Shown here: piece by piece, positions 9,049 to 17,614 of the stretch
Position numbering within the stretch: position 1 is the first letter of the stretch
Layout: each line of letters starts with the position of its first letter
Assembly: GCF_036173125.1 (NCBI RefSeq)
Contig: NZ_CP108054.1
Location: 682,001-746,000, forward strand
Length of the DNA stretch: 64,000 bases
From: Streptomyces sp. NBC_00286
Lineage (GTDB): Bacteria > Actinomycetota > Actinomycetes > Streptomycetales > Streptomycetaceae
Direction: 5' to 3'
Position numbers and translations under genes: made by a program
The notes under the pieces: generated by a model
Databases searched by the model: none
What the model was told of the DNA's origin: nothing
The model's input: the letters and a program-made list of their open reading frames with translations, nothing else

Positions 9049-9143
9049 ATGTCGTTCACCGACGAAGAGATCGCCTACATGCGGTCGCAGCCGCTCGCCC
9101 GTGTCGCGACGCTGTCTCCCGACGGCAACCGGGTGATCGGGCG
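9049..9143 (+). pseudogene. PPOX-family (pyridoxamine oxidase-like) N-terminal remnant
   Basis: After a GGAGG site the first 30 codons (FTDEEIAYMRSQPLARVATL, then SPDGNRVIG) match the start of F420/FMN-dependent PPOX-fold proteins. The similarity ends abruptly near 9140; the next 160 codons of the barrel are missing and the frame becomes Arg/Pro-rich noise. A truncated gene. Confidence 0.55.
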
Positions 9144-9376
9144 AGGCGGCACCGCGCCCGAACGCCACAGGCCGCCGGGCGTTTCCCCTCCCCGGTCCGC
9201 TCCGATCCGGCAGCGCAGCCCGTTTCCACCTGTGCACCCTGACCCGGGCAAGCGGCGAAAGGGACGGTCGGGCCCGCGCCGTGACCCGAGTGGTCCCTGT
9301 ACCAGAAGGCTGTCCGAGGACACGCTGACACCGACTGCCCGCACCGGGTGGCGCCGCTCCTCGTAGGGCCGATGCC

Positions 9377-9634
9377 ATGGTTGCCGTAGCCGCTTTGCTC
9401 TGTCTGCTGATTCTTGCCGGCGCGTTGTACGACACGGCCCGCCTGCTGACACCGGCCGAGAACCGGCGGCCGCCGCGGCGTCGGCTCCGGGACCGCCGCA
9501 CCGCGCTCGAGGCCGCCGAGCGGCGGCTTGTGGGACAGCGGTTGCACGGCCGGATCGACCCGGCCACGTACCAGGCGAGGATGTACTCCCTGGCCGACGG
9601 GCGGCACGCACCCCGAGCAGGACGTCACGACTGA
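9377..9634 (+). CDS. Small membrane protein with SHOCT-like tail
   Basis: 85 residues: one N-terminal membrane helix (VAVAALLCLLILAGALYDTA), a basic linker, then a coiled stretch ending in RLHGRIDPATYQARMYSLADG, which resembles the short C-terminal SHOCT motif that mediates oligomerisation. Weak ribosome site. Function unknown. It sits between two acg genes, so it may be part of the same stress set. Confidence 0.5.
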   Translation: MVAVAALLCLLILAGALYDTARLLTPAENRRPPRRRLRDRRTALEAAERRLVGQRLHGRIDPATYQARMYSLADGRHAPRAGRHD

Positions 9635-9664
9635 CGCCGGGATAGTGGCAACCGCAAGGCCGGA

Positions 9665-10657
9665 TTACCCGGCCTCGAGGACATCACGGACGGGGCGGCG
9701 GGGCGTGGCGGGGCCCCGTGGGCCGTATCCGAGGCGCAGCACCATTTGCACGTGACCCTTGCCCGCCACCGGGTCTCGGACCAACGGCCGCAGGTCGGAG
9801 GTCTCCAGCGGATGGGACGTCAGTGAGGTAGCCAGGTCGGCCAGGGTGGCCTCCAGCAGGACGCGTTCCAGCGCCTGGCCGGCGCGCAGCCACTCTGCGG
9901 GGGTGTCGCCGGGGGTGCTGAGCAGCGCCAGGTGCGGGGTGCGCTCGAAGGTGGTGGCGCCGCGGTCGGCCACTGGTCGCCGCCCGGCGAAGTCCCGTTG
10001 CGGAGCCTTGCCGTCGCGGCGGCGCGGACCGAAGGCGTACTCGGGGACGCCGTCCACGGCGGTGTCCGCCTCCGGGCCGAGCCGGGTCCAGCGGTCGAGA
10101 TCCGCCCTGCGGTCCGGGTCCAGGGCGTCCCGGCTTTCCGCGTCATACACCAAGTCGAGCAGGGTCTCGGCGTGCCAGGGGCCTGTGAAGAGCAGCCCGG
10201 CTCCCTCCCGTGTCGCGGCCTCCCGCAGGTCGGCCTGCACTTCCTCGGGTATGTCCTTGTCCGCGAAGGGATGGCGGCTGGTGTGCCGCTGACGGATCGC
10301 CGGGTGCAGCCGCGCCAAGTCGTTGTCGTGCGGCTGCCCGGCCGAGTCGGCCAGTTGGACGGCGGCGAACAGCAGCGGGTCGCCCGGCTCGGGCAGTAGC
10401 CGGGCCTCCGGGATCAGGCCCTCGTGCGCGGCGGCGACGCGCAGGTTGAACAGCGCGGCTCCGCAGCCGATGTGCAGCGCCCGGTTGCCGGGATCGGACC
10501 GGGGCATGGCCCGCTCGGGATCGCCGCGCAGCAGAAGCAGCCGCTCGGCGGCGACGAAGCGGAAACGCCAGGGCTGCGAGTTGTGCATGGACGGAGCCGC
10601 CGTGGCCGCGGCGACCAGCGCGGTCACCGTCTTCTGATCGAGCTGTCGCAGGGGCAT
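9665..10657 (-). CDS. Acg-type nitroreductase-fold protein (copy 2)
   Basis: 330 residues, same family as 7756-8754: TAAPSMHNSQPWRFRF at residues 19-34, RQRHTSRHPF near 125, and a closing MVLRLGYGPRGPATPRRP. A GAGGAGGGTGCG ribosome site precedes the ATG at 10657. No clear GGGCC dyad is seen in its promoter region, unlike copy 1, so the two paralogues may be regulated differently. Confidence 0.85.
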   Translation of the reverse strand: MPLRQLDQKTVTALVAAATAAPSMHNSQPWRFRFVAAERLLLLRGDPERAMPRSDPGNRALHIGCGAALFNLRVAAAHEGLIPEARLLPEPGDPLLFAAVQLADSAGQPHDNDLARLHPAIRQRHTSRHPFADKDIPEEVQADLREAATREGAGLLFTGPWHAETLLDLVYDAESRDALDPDRRADLDRWTRLGPEADTAVDGVPEYAFGPRRRDGKAPQRDFAGRRPVADRGATTFERTPHLALLSTPGDTPAEWLRAGQALERVLLEATLADLATSLTSHPLETSDLRPLVRDPVAGKGHVQMVLRLGYGPRGPATPRRPVRDVLEAG

Positions 10658-11145
10658 CGCACCCTCCTCAGACGCCCGCCACCCACCACCGTAGTGCGAC
10701 TACCGGGTACCCACATGACCAGACAGGTGCACCGTGCGGTACGGCCGTGGCGGCGGTCGCACCGGGCGGGATCCCGGTCGGTTCGGGCCCGGCGAGCCGA
10801 TTCCAGTGTCCGCCCTGGGACGCCCCGCAGTCTCACGAAATCCTGCGCCGTGCGGATGGCCGACTTTCGTTCAGGAGTCAGGCGCTCTTTGCACATGCTT
10901 CGCCAGGTGGACGTCGCAGCAGACCGGCCCCCGGAGCGCCGCACGCCCGGCCAGCGCACCTTTCGCCGCGTTCCCCTTCGCCGATGACGACAAGATCGCG
11001 CCACCCTCGGCCCGGCGTGAGGTCCGGAGAGGCGATGTCGTGGCCGCCGTGACGCCTGCTCTTCACACACCCGTTCGCGCATCGGCCGTACCGTTGGGGG
11101 CATTCTGGGAACGTGCCAGAGGCACCTAGTCCGGAAGGAACGGGA
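10658..11145. other. 488-bp divergent intergenic region
   Basis: Separates acg copy 2 from the DosS-type kinase. I see no convincing gene in any frame, no tRNA and no clear dyad box; the codon usage of the open frames is not coding-like. Confidence 0.5.
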
Positions 11146-12885
11146 ATGGCGAACACCCCGGCAGAACGACCGCGGGACGGATCGGCGGCGCGCCAGTCGC
11201 GGCTGGACGATCTGCTGGAGGGTTTGCAGGCACAGGTGTCGCGGGTGGGGGCTACCCGCGACCGGGTGCACACGCTCCTGGATGCGGTGCTGGCGATCGG
11301 CTCCGACCTGGATCTCGATGTGGTGCTACGGCGGATCACCGAGTCCGCGGTGGCCCTGGTCGATGCCGAGTACGGGGCGCTGGGGGTGGTGGGCGAGGAA
11401 GGGCGGATCCAGCAGTTCATCACGATCGGCGTGGACGAGGAGACCATCGGCGCGATCGGCCACTATCCCGAGGGCCGGGGCATCCTGGGCTTGCTGATCA
11501 GGGAGCCGGAGCCACTGCGACTGGCCGACCTCGGTTCGCATCCCGAGTCGGTGGGCTTCCCGGAAGGGCATCCGCCGATGACCACGTTCCTGGGTGCGCC
11601 GGTGCGGGTGCGCGAGAAGGTCTTCGGGAACCTGTATCTGACCGACAAGCGTGGCGGGGGTCAGTTCGACGACGATGACGAGGCGGTGCTGCGCACGCTG
11701 GCGGCGGCAGCCGGGGTGGCCATCGAAAACGCCCGGCTGTACGACGACGCACGCCGCCGGGAACGCCGGCTGGCGGCGAGTGGCGAGCTGACCCGCGGCC
11801 TGCTGTCGGGCAACGACCCGGACCAGGTGCTGCATCAGGTTGCCGCGACCGTCAGGCGGCTGGCCGGGGCCGATCTGGTCACGCTGGCGGTGCCGTTCAA
11901 CGGCGGCGACGGCCTGGTGATCGAGGCCGCCGACGGCGAGGGCGCTGAACTGGTGCGCGGACTGGTGCTGGCAGCCACCTCGCTGGCCGCGAAGGTCTAC
12001 CACTCCAGCGAGCGGATCACCAGCAGCAGGCTGTCGGCGGAGCCCGAGGCGGAGGGCGGTTCCGCGGGACGGCTGGACCTGGGGCCCGGATTCCTCCTCC
12101 CGCTGGGCACCTCCGAGCAGGTGCGCGGGGTGCTGCAGGTAGCCAACCTGCCCGGGGGTGCGGACTTCCCCGACGCCGCCATAGCCATGATCGGCGGTTT
12201 CGCCGACCAGGCCGCGCTCGCCCTGGAGGTCGCCGAGCACCGCCGGGACGCGGATCAGCTGCTGGTTCTCAACGACCGCGACCGCATCGCCCGCGACCTG
12301 CACGACCTGGCCATCCAACGGCTGTTCGCCTCCGGGATGACCCTGAACTCGGTGCTCGGCCGACTGGCCGACCGGCCCGAGGCGGCCGAGCGCATCCGGC
12401 GGGTGATCGACGATCTCGACGACACGATCAAGACGGTGCGCAGCACGATCTTCGCGCTGCGTGAGCACGACCGTTCCGGGGACCGCGGCGGGCTGCGCGC
12501 CCAGCTGGTCGCCGAGACCGACCAGGCCGCCGACACGCTCGGCTTCGCGCCCTCGCTGCGCATGACCGGTTTGCTCGACACCGGCGTGCCCGCCGGCCAT
12601 GCCGAGCACCTCCTGGCGGTGCTGCGCGAGGCGCTGTCGAACGCCGCCCGGCACGCACACGCCACGCGCGTCGAGGTCACCGCCGAGACGGACGGCACCC
12701 GGCTGCGGCTGCGCGTGGCCGACAACGGATCCGGCATCGATCCGGCCGTCACCCGCCGCAGCGGCCTATCCAACCTCCAGCGGCGCGCCGCCGACCTGGG
12801 CGGCAGCCTGGCCATGATGGCCAACCGGCCCACCGGCACCGTCATGGAATGGACCGTTCCCCTGCCCGCAGCGGACGGAGAGTAG
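11146..12885 (+). CDS. DosS/DevS-type redox-sensing histidine kinase (GAF-GAF-HisKA_3-HATPase)
   Basis: 579 residues from the ATG at 11146 (GGAAGGA six bases upstream; an in-frame GTG at 11113 lacks a site). GAF1 is about 40-190 and includes GFPEGHPPMTTFLG; His142 aligns with the proximal haem ligand of M. tuberculosis DosS (His149). GAF2 is about 205-365. The phospho-acceptor is His386 in DRDRIARDLHDLAIQRLF. The ATPase follows (EALSNAARHAHA, DNGSGI, GLSNLQRRA). The family senses O2, NO and CO through haem and phosphorylates a NarL-type regulator (DosR/OsdR). No such regulator is adjacent, so its partner must be elsewhere. Confidence 0.93.
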   Translation: MANTPAERPRDGSAARQSRLDDLLEGLQAQVSRVGATRDRVHTLLDAVLAIGSDLDLDVVLRRITESAVALVDAEYGALGVVGEEGRIQQFITIGVDEETIGAIGHYPEGRGILGLLIREPEPLRLADLGSHPESVGFPEGHPPMTTFLGAPVRVREKVFGNLYLTDKRGGGQFDDDDEAVLRTLAAAAGVAIENARLYDDARRRERRLAASGELTRGLLSGNDPDQVLHQVAATVRRLAGADLVTLAVPFNGGDGLVIEAADGEGAELVRGLVLAATSLAAKVYHSSERITSSRLSAEPEAEGGSAGRLDLGPGFLLPLGTSEQVRGVLQVANLPGGADFPDAAIAMIGGFADQAALALEVAEHRRDADQLLVLNDRDRIARDLHDLAIQRLFASGMTLNSVLGRLADRPEAAERIRRVIDDLDDTIKTVRSTIFALREHDRSGDRGGLRAQLVAETDQAADTLGFAPSLRMTGLLDTGVPAGHAEHLLAVLREALSNAARHAHATRVEVTAETDGTRLRLRVADNGSGIDPAVTRRSGLSNLQRRAADLGGSLAMMANRPTGTVMEWTVPLPAADGE

Positions 12886-13172
12886 GCCCGGACAGGGCGG
12901 GCCGGTGTCCAGTGCCCGCCGACCGGGCAGCACTGCCGACGGAACCAGCCCAGGCGGACGGATTTCTGCGACGCCCCCGGCACCCGATTGGTCGTGAACG
13001 GGTGCCCCGTCGTGGCACTTCACGACGGTGTCGCCGCCGACCGTGTAGCCGACGGTCCCGGCCGCGAGCACCAGCACGACGACACCGAGGGTTGTCGTGG
13101 CACGCTTCCCACGCCTGCGCTGACTCGGCGTCATGCGGCCCGGTGTGCCGCGCCGTTCGGGCGTCCCCTGTG

Positions 13173-13186
13173 GTGCCGTTCGGCCC
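13173..13186. promoter_or_regulatory. GGGCC-type dyad upstream of the SLC13 transporter
   Basis: GTGCCGTTCGGCCC differs at one position from the perfect site at 2757. It lies about 125 bases upstream of the transporter start at 13312. Tentative. Confidence 0.35.
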
Positions 13187-13311
13187 CACGACTGAGGCCG
13201 GTCGCCTCGCGCCAGGGCCCTTCTCCGTCCGTCACCGTAGATGCGACAGCTCGACTCTGTTCCGGCTGAGCATTCCGAGGCGTGCCGGGACCTACGTATG
13301 GGATGGCACAG

Positions 13312-14796
13312 ATGAGCCCGTTCCGGGATACCGAAGGATCACTCGCCGGGTCCGCCCCGGGCCCTACCAAGTCCGGGCCCAGGGCCGCCACGGCGTGGAC
13401 GGCGTTGAAGTGGCTCGTCCCCATAGCGGTCGGGCTGATCGTCTATCTGTTGCCGCAGCCCGACGGGATCAAGTCCGGTGGATGGGCGGTCCTGGCCATC
13501 TTCACCGGTACGGTGCTCGGCCTGATCCTCCAGCCACTGCCGCTGGGCGCGGTCGCCCTGGTCGGCCTGACCGTCACCATGATCACGGGCACGCTGGAGC
13601 CGGACGTCGCCCTGGGCGGCTTCTCCGAGCCCACCATCTGGCTGATCGTGGTCGCGTTCTTCATCTCCCTCGGCTTCACCAAGACCGGCCTCGGCCGCCG
13701 GATCGCGCTGCGGTTTGTGACCGCGCTGGGCCGCAGCAGCCTGGGCCTGGCGTACGGGATCACCCTCACCGACCTGGTGCTGGCTCCGGCCACACCCAGC
13801 AACACGGCCCGTTCCGGCGGCGTCATCCATCCCGTCATCCGCTCGCTCAGCGCCACCGCCGGCTCGCACCCCGGCGAAGAGTCCCGCCGCAAGCTGGGCG
13901 CCTACCTGAGCGTGACGGCGATGCAGGTCAACACGGTGACCAGCGCGATGTTCCTGACCTCGATGGCCGCCAACCCGCTGGTGCAGAAGCTTGCCGCCGA
14001 CCGCGGGGTGCACCTGACGTGGACCTCGTGGGCCATCGCGGCGATGGTGCCCGGCCTGGTCGCCCTGCTGGCGCTCCCCGCGCTGCTGTACCGGATTTTC
14101 CCGCCGGAACTGCGCGAAACCCCCGAGGCGCCGGGGCAGGCTCGCGCCCAGCTCGCCGAGCTCGGGCGGATGTCCCGCAACGAGTGGACCATGGCGGCGG
14201 TGTTCGTCCTGCTGCTCCTGCTGTGGTCGGTCGGCGGCCAGGTCTGGGACCTGTCGGCCACCGTCTCCGCCTTCACCGGCGTCGCTCTGCTGCTCGTGAC
14301 CGGCGTACTGACGTGGGGCGACCTGGTCGCCGAGAAGTCGGCCTGGACCACCTTGGTCTGGTTCTCCGTGCTGGTGATGATGGCCGGCCAGTTGCAGGAC
14401 CTCGGCGTGATCGGCTGGTTCAGCGGCTCGATCACCGACGCCGTCTCCGGCGTGGGCTGGCAGGCCGCCTTCGTGGCCCTGACCCTGGTCTACCTGTTCT
14501 CGCACTACCTGTTTGCCTCCAACACCGCCCACGTGGCCGCGATGTACGCCGCGTTCCTCACAGCCGCGGTGGCCACCGGCGCACCACCGGTGATGGCCGC
14601 GCTGGTGCTCGGCTTCATCAGCTCCCTGTACGGCGGTCTGACCCACTACGCCTCGGGCCCGGCACCCGTACTGTTCGGCGGCGGGTACGTCACCCTCGGC
14701 GAGTGGTGGCGCACCGGACTGGCCGCCGCAGCGGCCAACATCGTCATCTGGATGGGCGTCGGCGCCGTGTGGCTGAAGGTCCTCGGACACTGGTGA
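13312..14796 (+). CDS. SLC13/DASS-family dicarboxylate (anion) transporter
   Basis: About 494 residues with 11-13 hydrophobic helices. Family marks are LAPATPSNTARSGG near residue 160 and its partner SHYLFASNTAHVAAMYAAF near 400, the two SNT-type sodium/substrate loops of divalent-anion symporters (2-oxoglutarate/malate translocator class). It should import C4/C5 dicarboxylates across the plasma membrane, which fits an island rich in pyruvate and lactate enzymes. I chose ATG 13312 (GGGATGG eight bases upstream); GTG 13282 and ATG 13303 are in-frame alternatives. Confidence 0.88.
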   Translation: MSPFRDTEGSLAGSAPGPTKSGPRAATAWTALKWLVPIAVGLIVYLLPQPDGIKSGGWAVLAIFTGTVLGLILQPLPLGAVALVGLTVTMITGTLEPDVALGGFSEPTIWLIVVAFFISLGFTKTGLGRRIALRFVTALGRSSLGLAYGITLTDLVLAPATPSNTARSGGVIHPVIRSLSATAGSHPGEESRRKLGAYLSVTAMQVNTVTSAMFLTSMAANPLVQKLAADRGVHLTWTSWAIAAMVPGLVALLALPALLYRIFPPELRETPEAPGQARAQLAELGRMSRNEWTMAAVFVLLLLLWSVGGQVWDLSATVSAFTGVALLLVTGVLTWGDLVAEKSAWTTLVWFSVLVMMAGQLQDLGVIGWFSGSITDAVSGVGWQAAFVALTLVYLFSHYLFASNTAHVAAMYAAFLTAAVATGAPPVMAALVLGFISSLYGGLTHYASGPAPVLFGGGYVTLGEWWRTGLAAAAANIVIWMGVGAVWLKVLGHW

Positions 14797-14816
14797 ACCC
14801 GCCCCGAACGCACTGA

Positions 14817-14851
14817 CCGTCCGGCCCGGCAGGAGCAGCCGGGCCGGACGG
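14817..14851 (+). terminator. Hairpin terminator after the SLC13 gene
   Basis: Perfect 13-bp stem (CCGTCCGGCCCGG / CCGGGCCGGACGG) around a 9-base loop, starting 21 bases after the stop codon. There is no U-tract, as is common in Streptomyces. Confidence 0.7.
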
Positions 14852-15063
14852 CGTGGCCTGCGGTGAGGATCCCAGCGGTGGGAGACGGCCGACCGCCTCG
14901 TCCCCGGCCGCCGGGACCACGAAGGACCGCCGTCACCCGTCGGCGTTCCCTGGCCAGAGCGCTGACCGTGCGGTGCGGGCGCCTGCCCTCAGCGCTCTCT
15001 TGGACGAACGGCGGGCCAGCAGGCTTCACCTCGTCAGCCGTCCCGGCGTGGGAACGTGTCCGG

Positions 15064-16089
15064 TCACCGCCCTGAGCCGGTCTCGCGCCGGGGCACGAGG
15101 GTGTTGTCGCTGGTACGGCCGGCGAAGTGGTCCGCGACATTGCCCACGGTGGTGGCGGCGATCTGGCCGACGGCGTCCCGGGTGAAGTACGCCTGGTGTG
15201 AAGTGACCAGGACGTTGTTGAAGGTCATCAGGCGGGCGAGGCGTTCGTCGGTCATCACCTCAAGGGACTTGTCGAGGAAGAACACGCCGGCCTCCTCCTC
15301 GTACACGTCCAGACCGACACCGCTCAGCCGTCCCGCGCGCAGCGTCTCCAGCAGCGCGCCGGTGTCCACCAGGCCGCCGCGGCTGGAGTTGACCAGGATC
15401 GCGTCGTCCTTCATCAGGGCCAGGGCGCGGGCGTCGACGAGGTGGTGGGTGTCCGGCAGCAGCGGTACGTGCAGGCTGACCAGGTCCGCCTCGGCGAACA
15501 GCCGCTCCCTCTCGACGTACTGCATGCCCAGGGCCAGGCAGTCGGGGTTCTCGGCGACGTCCCAGCCCAGCAGCCGCATCCCGAAGCCGTGCGCGATCCG
15601 GGCGAACGCGGCCCCGATCTTCCCGGTGCCCACCACCCCGGCGGTCCGGCCGTGCAGGTCGCGGCCCAACAACCCGTCGAGCCGGAAGTCGAACTCCCGG
15701 GTGCGGTGCGCGGCCCGCACGATCCGCCGGTCGACGGCGAGCGCCAGCGCCCAGGCGAACTCGGCCACCGAGTACGGCGAGTAGTACGACACCCGCGCCA
15801 CCGTCAGCCCCAACTCCTCGGCGGCCGTCAGGTCGATGTTGTTGTAGCCGGTGGCCCGCTGGGCGATCATCCTCGTGCCGCCCTTGGCCAGCGCGCGCAG
15901 CACCTCGGCGTCCAGGGTGTCGTTGACGCTGCTGAGCACCACCTCATGCCCAGCCGCGATGGGGGCGGTGTCCCGGTTCAAGAACAGCCCCAGACAGCGC
16001 AGTTCATGCGCGGCGCCGAACTCCCGGTCGAACGCATCCCGCAGCAGCGGCTGTTCGTCCGCGAGGACGCCGTACGCGACGATCTCCAT
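15064..16089 (-). CDS. ldhA: D-isomer 2-hydroxyacid dehydrogenase (D-lactate dehydrogenase type)
   Basis: 341 residues from an ATG at 16089 (GAGGAGA upstream; the ATG at 16104 lacks a site). NAD motif GVVGTGKIG at 151-159. Catalytic Arg237 (NSSRGG), a Glu in DVYEEE (264-266) and His298 (TSHQAYF) are all present. The TGYNNIDL segment at 80-87 and the C-terminal ITSHQAYFTR-like region match fermentative D-lactate dehydrogenases more closely than phosphoglycerate or formate dehydrogenases. It would reduce pyruvate to D-lactate to re-oxidise NADH when oxygen is short, in keeping with the surrounding genes. Confidence 0.88.
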   Translation of the reverse strand: MEIVAYGVLADEQPLLRDAFDREFGAAHELRCLGLFLNRDTAPIAAGHEVVLSSVNDTLDAEVLRALAKGGTRMIAQRATGYNNIDLTAAEELGLTVARVSYYSPYSVAEFAWALALAVDRRIVRAAHRTREFDFRLDGLLGRDLHGRTAGVVGTGKIGAAFARIAHGFGMRLLGWDVAENPDCLALGMQYVERERLFAEADLVSLHVPLLPDTHHLVDARALALMKDDAILVNSSRGGLVDTGALLETLRAGRLSGVGLDVYEEEAGVFFLDKSLEVMTDERLARLMTFNNVLVTSHQAYFTRDAVGQIAATTVGNVADHFAGRTSDNTLVPRRETGSGR

Positions 16090-16181
16090 GTGCTCTCCTC
16101 CCACAGGGACTTGCTGGCGGCATGCCGAAGAGCCACCACCCGGGAGGCTGCCGCGGCACCGGAGGACGGACGCGTTGCCGT

Positions 16182-16324
16182 AGCAAGGAGGCCACGATCG
16201 TGGCCGCGGCGCTCACTCTGCTTGCCGAGCAGGGCTACACCCGGATGTCCCTGGACCAGTGGCCCAGGCCGCCGGGGTCAGCAAGGCCACCATCCACCTG
16301 CGCTTCAAGACCAAGACGCTGACC
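16182..16324 (+). pseudogene. TetR-family regulator, N-terminal remnant with frameshift
   Basis: The segment ATIVAAALTLLAEQGYTRMS reads into the TetR helix-turn-helix, then one G is missing in 'gaccag-tggcc' near 16257 and the match continues in another frame as AQAAGVSKATIHLRFKTKT. Similarity stops after the recognition helix at about 16324. The ligand-binding domain is absent. Divergent from ldhA, it may once have regulated that gene. Confidence 0.65.
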
Positions 16325-16401
16325 ATTGGTTGTGCGTCGCGTACCCATCAGGGCCGTTCAGGCCACGTTCCCGGACCGGGCCGTTCGCGCCCGGGGCCGA
16401 C

Positions 16402-16842
16402 TCACGGCGTGAGGTCCACCCCGTACAGCGTGTGGCCACCGATGAGCTCACGCCCGGTCACCAGCTCCGGACGGATGCGGACGAAGACCTCCTCGGGTGA
16501 GGGCGCCCAGGAGATCGGGCCAACCCGAGCCAGCCGTTTCTGCTCGCCGGGGTCGGTCACGACCGTGGCCCGGCCGGTGACGACGACGCTCCAGCCGGCG
16601 TTCCTCGCCGCGTCGACCTCGTCCGCCTCGAAAGCGACCACCGCCCCGTCCACCGCGCGGGCCAGCTCCGAGGCGGCCGAGGTGCGCAGCAGCACCGTGC
16701 CGTCGCCATCGAGACAGAAATTGACGGGCAGCACCGCGGGCAGGGCGTGTCGTGTGTGCACGATGCGGCCGACCGGCGCCTTCGCCAGCAGACGGAGGCA
16801 CTCCTGCGGGTCGAGTTCACGGAATCCGTCGTTGGGGTACAT
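16402..16842 (-). CDS. PPOX-fold (pyridoxamine 5'-phosphate oxidase-like) flavin-binding protein
   Basis: 146 residues of the split-barrel fold: LAKAPVGRIVHTRHALPAVLPVNF at 19-42, VAFEADEVDAARNAGWSVVVTGRA at 69-92, and a C-terminal GGHTLYGVDL. Family members bind FMN, F420 or biliverdin; several are DosR-regulated in Mycobacterium. A GGGCCATCGGTCCC dyad sits 77 bases upstream. Substrate cannot be read from the sequence. Confidence 0.85.
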   Translation of the reverse strand: MYPNDGFRELDPQECLRLLAKAPVGRIVHTRHALPAVLPVNFCLDGDGTVLLRTSAASELARAVDGAVVAFEADEVDAARNAGWSVVVTGRATVVTDPGEQKRLARVGPISWAPSPEEVFVRIRPELVTGRELIGGHTLYGVDLTP

Positions 16843-16918
16843 GGCCAGTCCGTCTTTCGCCGGGTACCGCGGTGTGCGGTTTCAGACCATCCTCGGCCGA
16901 AGGACAGCGCGGGGTGAG

Positions 16919-16932
16919 GGGCCATCGGTCCC
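16919..16932. promoter_or_regulatory. GGGCCATCGGTCCC dyad upstream of the PPOX gene
   Basis: Has the asymmetric GGGCC/GTCCC halves also seen at 7546. Located 77 bases upstream of the start at 16842 on the minus strand, a normal activator position. Confidence 0.5.
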
Positions 16933-17081
16933 GGCCGTGCCGGAAAACAGCCCCAGTCCCACCGGGATCCGGCACCGGACGGCAAGCGACCCGATACGCA
17001 CCACAGGTCACAGCGAGTGTTCCTTGAGCCCACGTGCGGGTTCAGGGCTGTTGCCCGGCAGGTCCGGCCGGTCCAGCCGCA

Positions 17082-17095
17082 GGGCCGATCGGCCC
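17082..17095. promoter_or_regulatory. Perfect palindrome GGGCCGATCGGCCC upstream of the STAS gene
   Basis: The cleanest copy of the island's box: a fully self-complementary 14-mer, flanked by A and T, 36 bases before the ATG at 17131. It may also act on the divergent PPOX gene 240 bases away. Confidence 0.55.
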
Positions 17096-17130
17096 TTCCC
17101 TCGTCTCGCCTCGCCCTGTTGTCTCAGACC

Positions 17131-17523
17131 ATGTCCGACATCGACACCAGGTCCGCGCCTCACCACACAGACCGCACCACAGGTGAAGCAACCGTCGTGG
17201 AGCTGCGCGGCGAGATCGACATCTTCACTGCGCCGCCTCTCGCGGCCCGGCTGGAGGCCCTGACCGCCGGCCTACACCCCGATCTGGTGCTGGACCTGCG
17301 CTCGATGGCCTTCATCGACTGCGCCGGTCTGGGGGTTCTTTGCCGGGCTCGGAACCGAGTCGTGGCCCGGCACGGCCGGTTGCGGCTGGTCACCGACAGC
17401 GTCCGCTTCCGGCGGACCCTTCGCGCCGTGGGCCTGGCAGGTGTCTTCGAGCTGCACGCCAGTATGGACGGGACCCTGGCCCGTACGCCCGGAACCGGTG
17501 ATGTCCCCGCCCGCGCGGGCTGA
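17131..17523 (+). CDS. STAS-domain anti-sigma-factor antagonist-like protein lacking the phospho-Ser
   Basis: 130 residues; the STAS fold spans about 20-110 (VVELRGEIDIFTAPPLAARL, then LDLRSMAFIDCAGLGVLCRA). Classic antagonists (SpoIIAA, RsbV) carry D-S/T-S-G at this loop and are switched off by phosphorylation of the Ser. Here the motif is D-C-A-G, with no Ser or Thr at either position. The protein may therefore be constitutively active, or be regulated through the Cys. The start is the ATG at 17131; the frame extends upstream but without coding character. Confidence 0.85.
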   Translation: MSDIDTRSAPHHTDRTTGEATVVELRGEIDIFTAPPLAARLEALTAGLHPDLVLDLRSMAFIDCAGLGVLCRARNRVVARHGRLRLVTDSVRFRRTLRAVGLAGVFELHASMDGTLARTPGTGDVPARAG

Positions 17524-17614
17524 TACCAGGGCCGTGGGCCAGCGCATCGGTCCACTGCCCGGGCCGCTGTGCCGTCCTCGTCTGTGCGTGTGTACGGCGA
17601 GCGGCTGTCTCTGA

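Noticed and set aside
11326..12660. 444-codon minus-strand frame opposite the DosS-type kinase
   Set aside because: Composition of a shadow (His/Gln/Val-rich), while the plus strand has a complete kinase.
12766..13134. 122-codon minus-strand frame whose start resembles a membrane anchor (TTTLGVVVLVLAAGTVGYTV)
   Set aside because: The first 45 residues look plausible, but there is no ribosome site, the rest is noise, and it overlaps the kinase 3' end by 120 bases. Possibly a gene remnant.
13339..14790. 483-codon minus-strand frame opposite the SLC13 transporter
   Set aside because: Gln/Gly/Asp-rich shadow; the plus strand has clear membrane helices and family loops.
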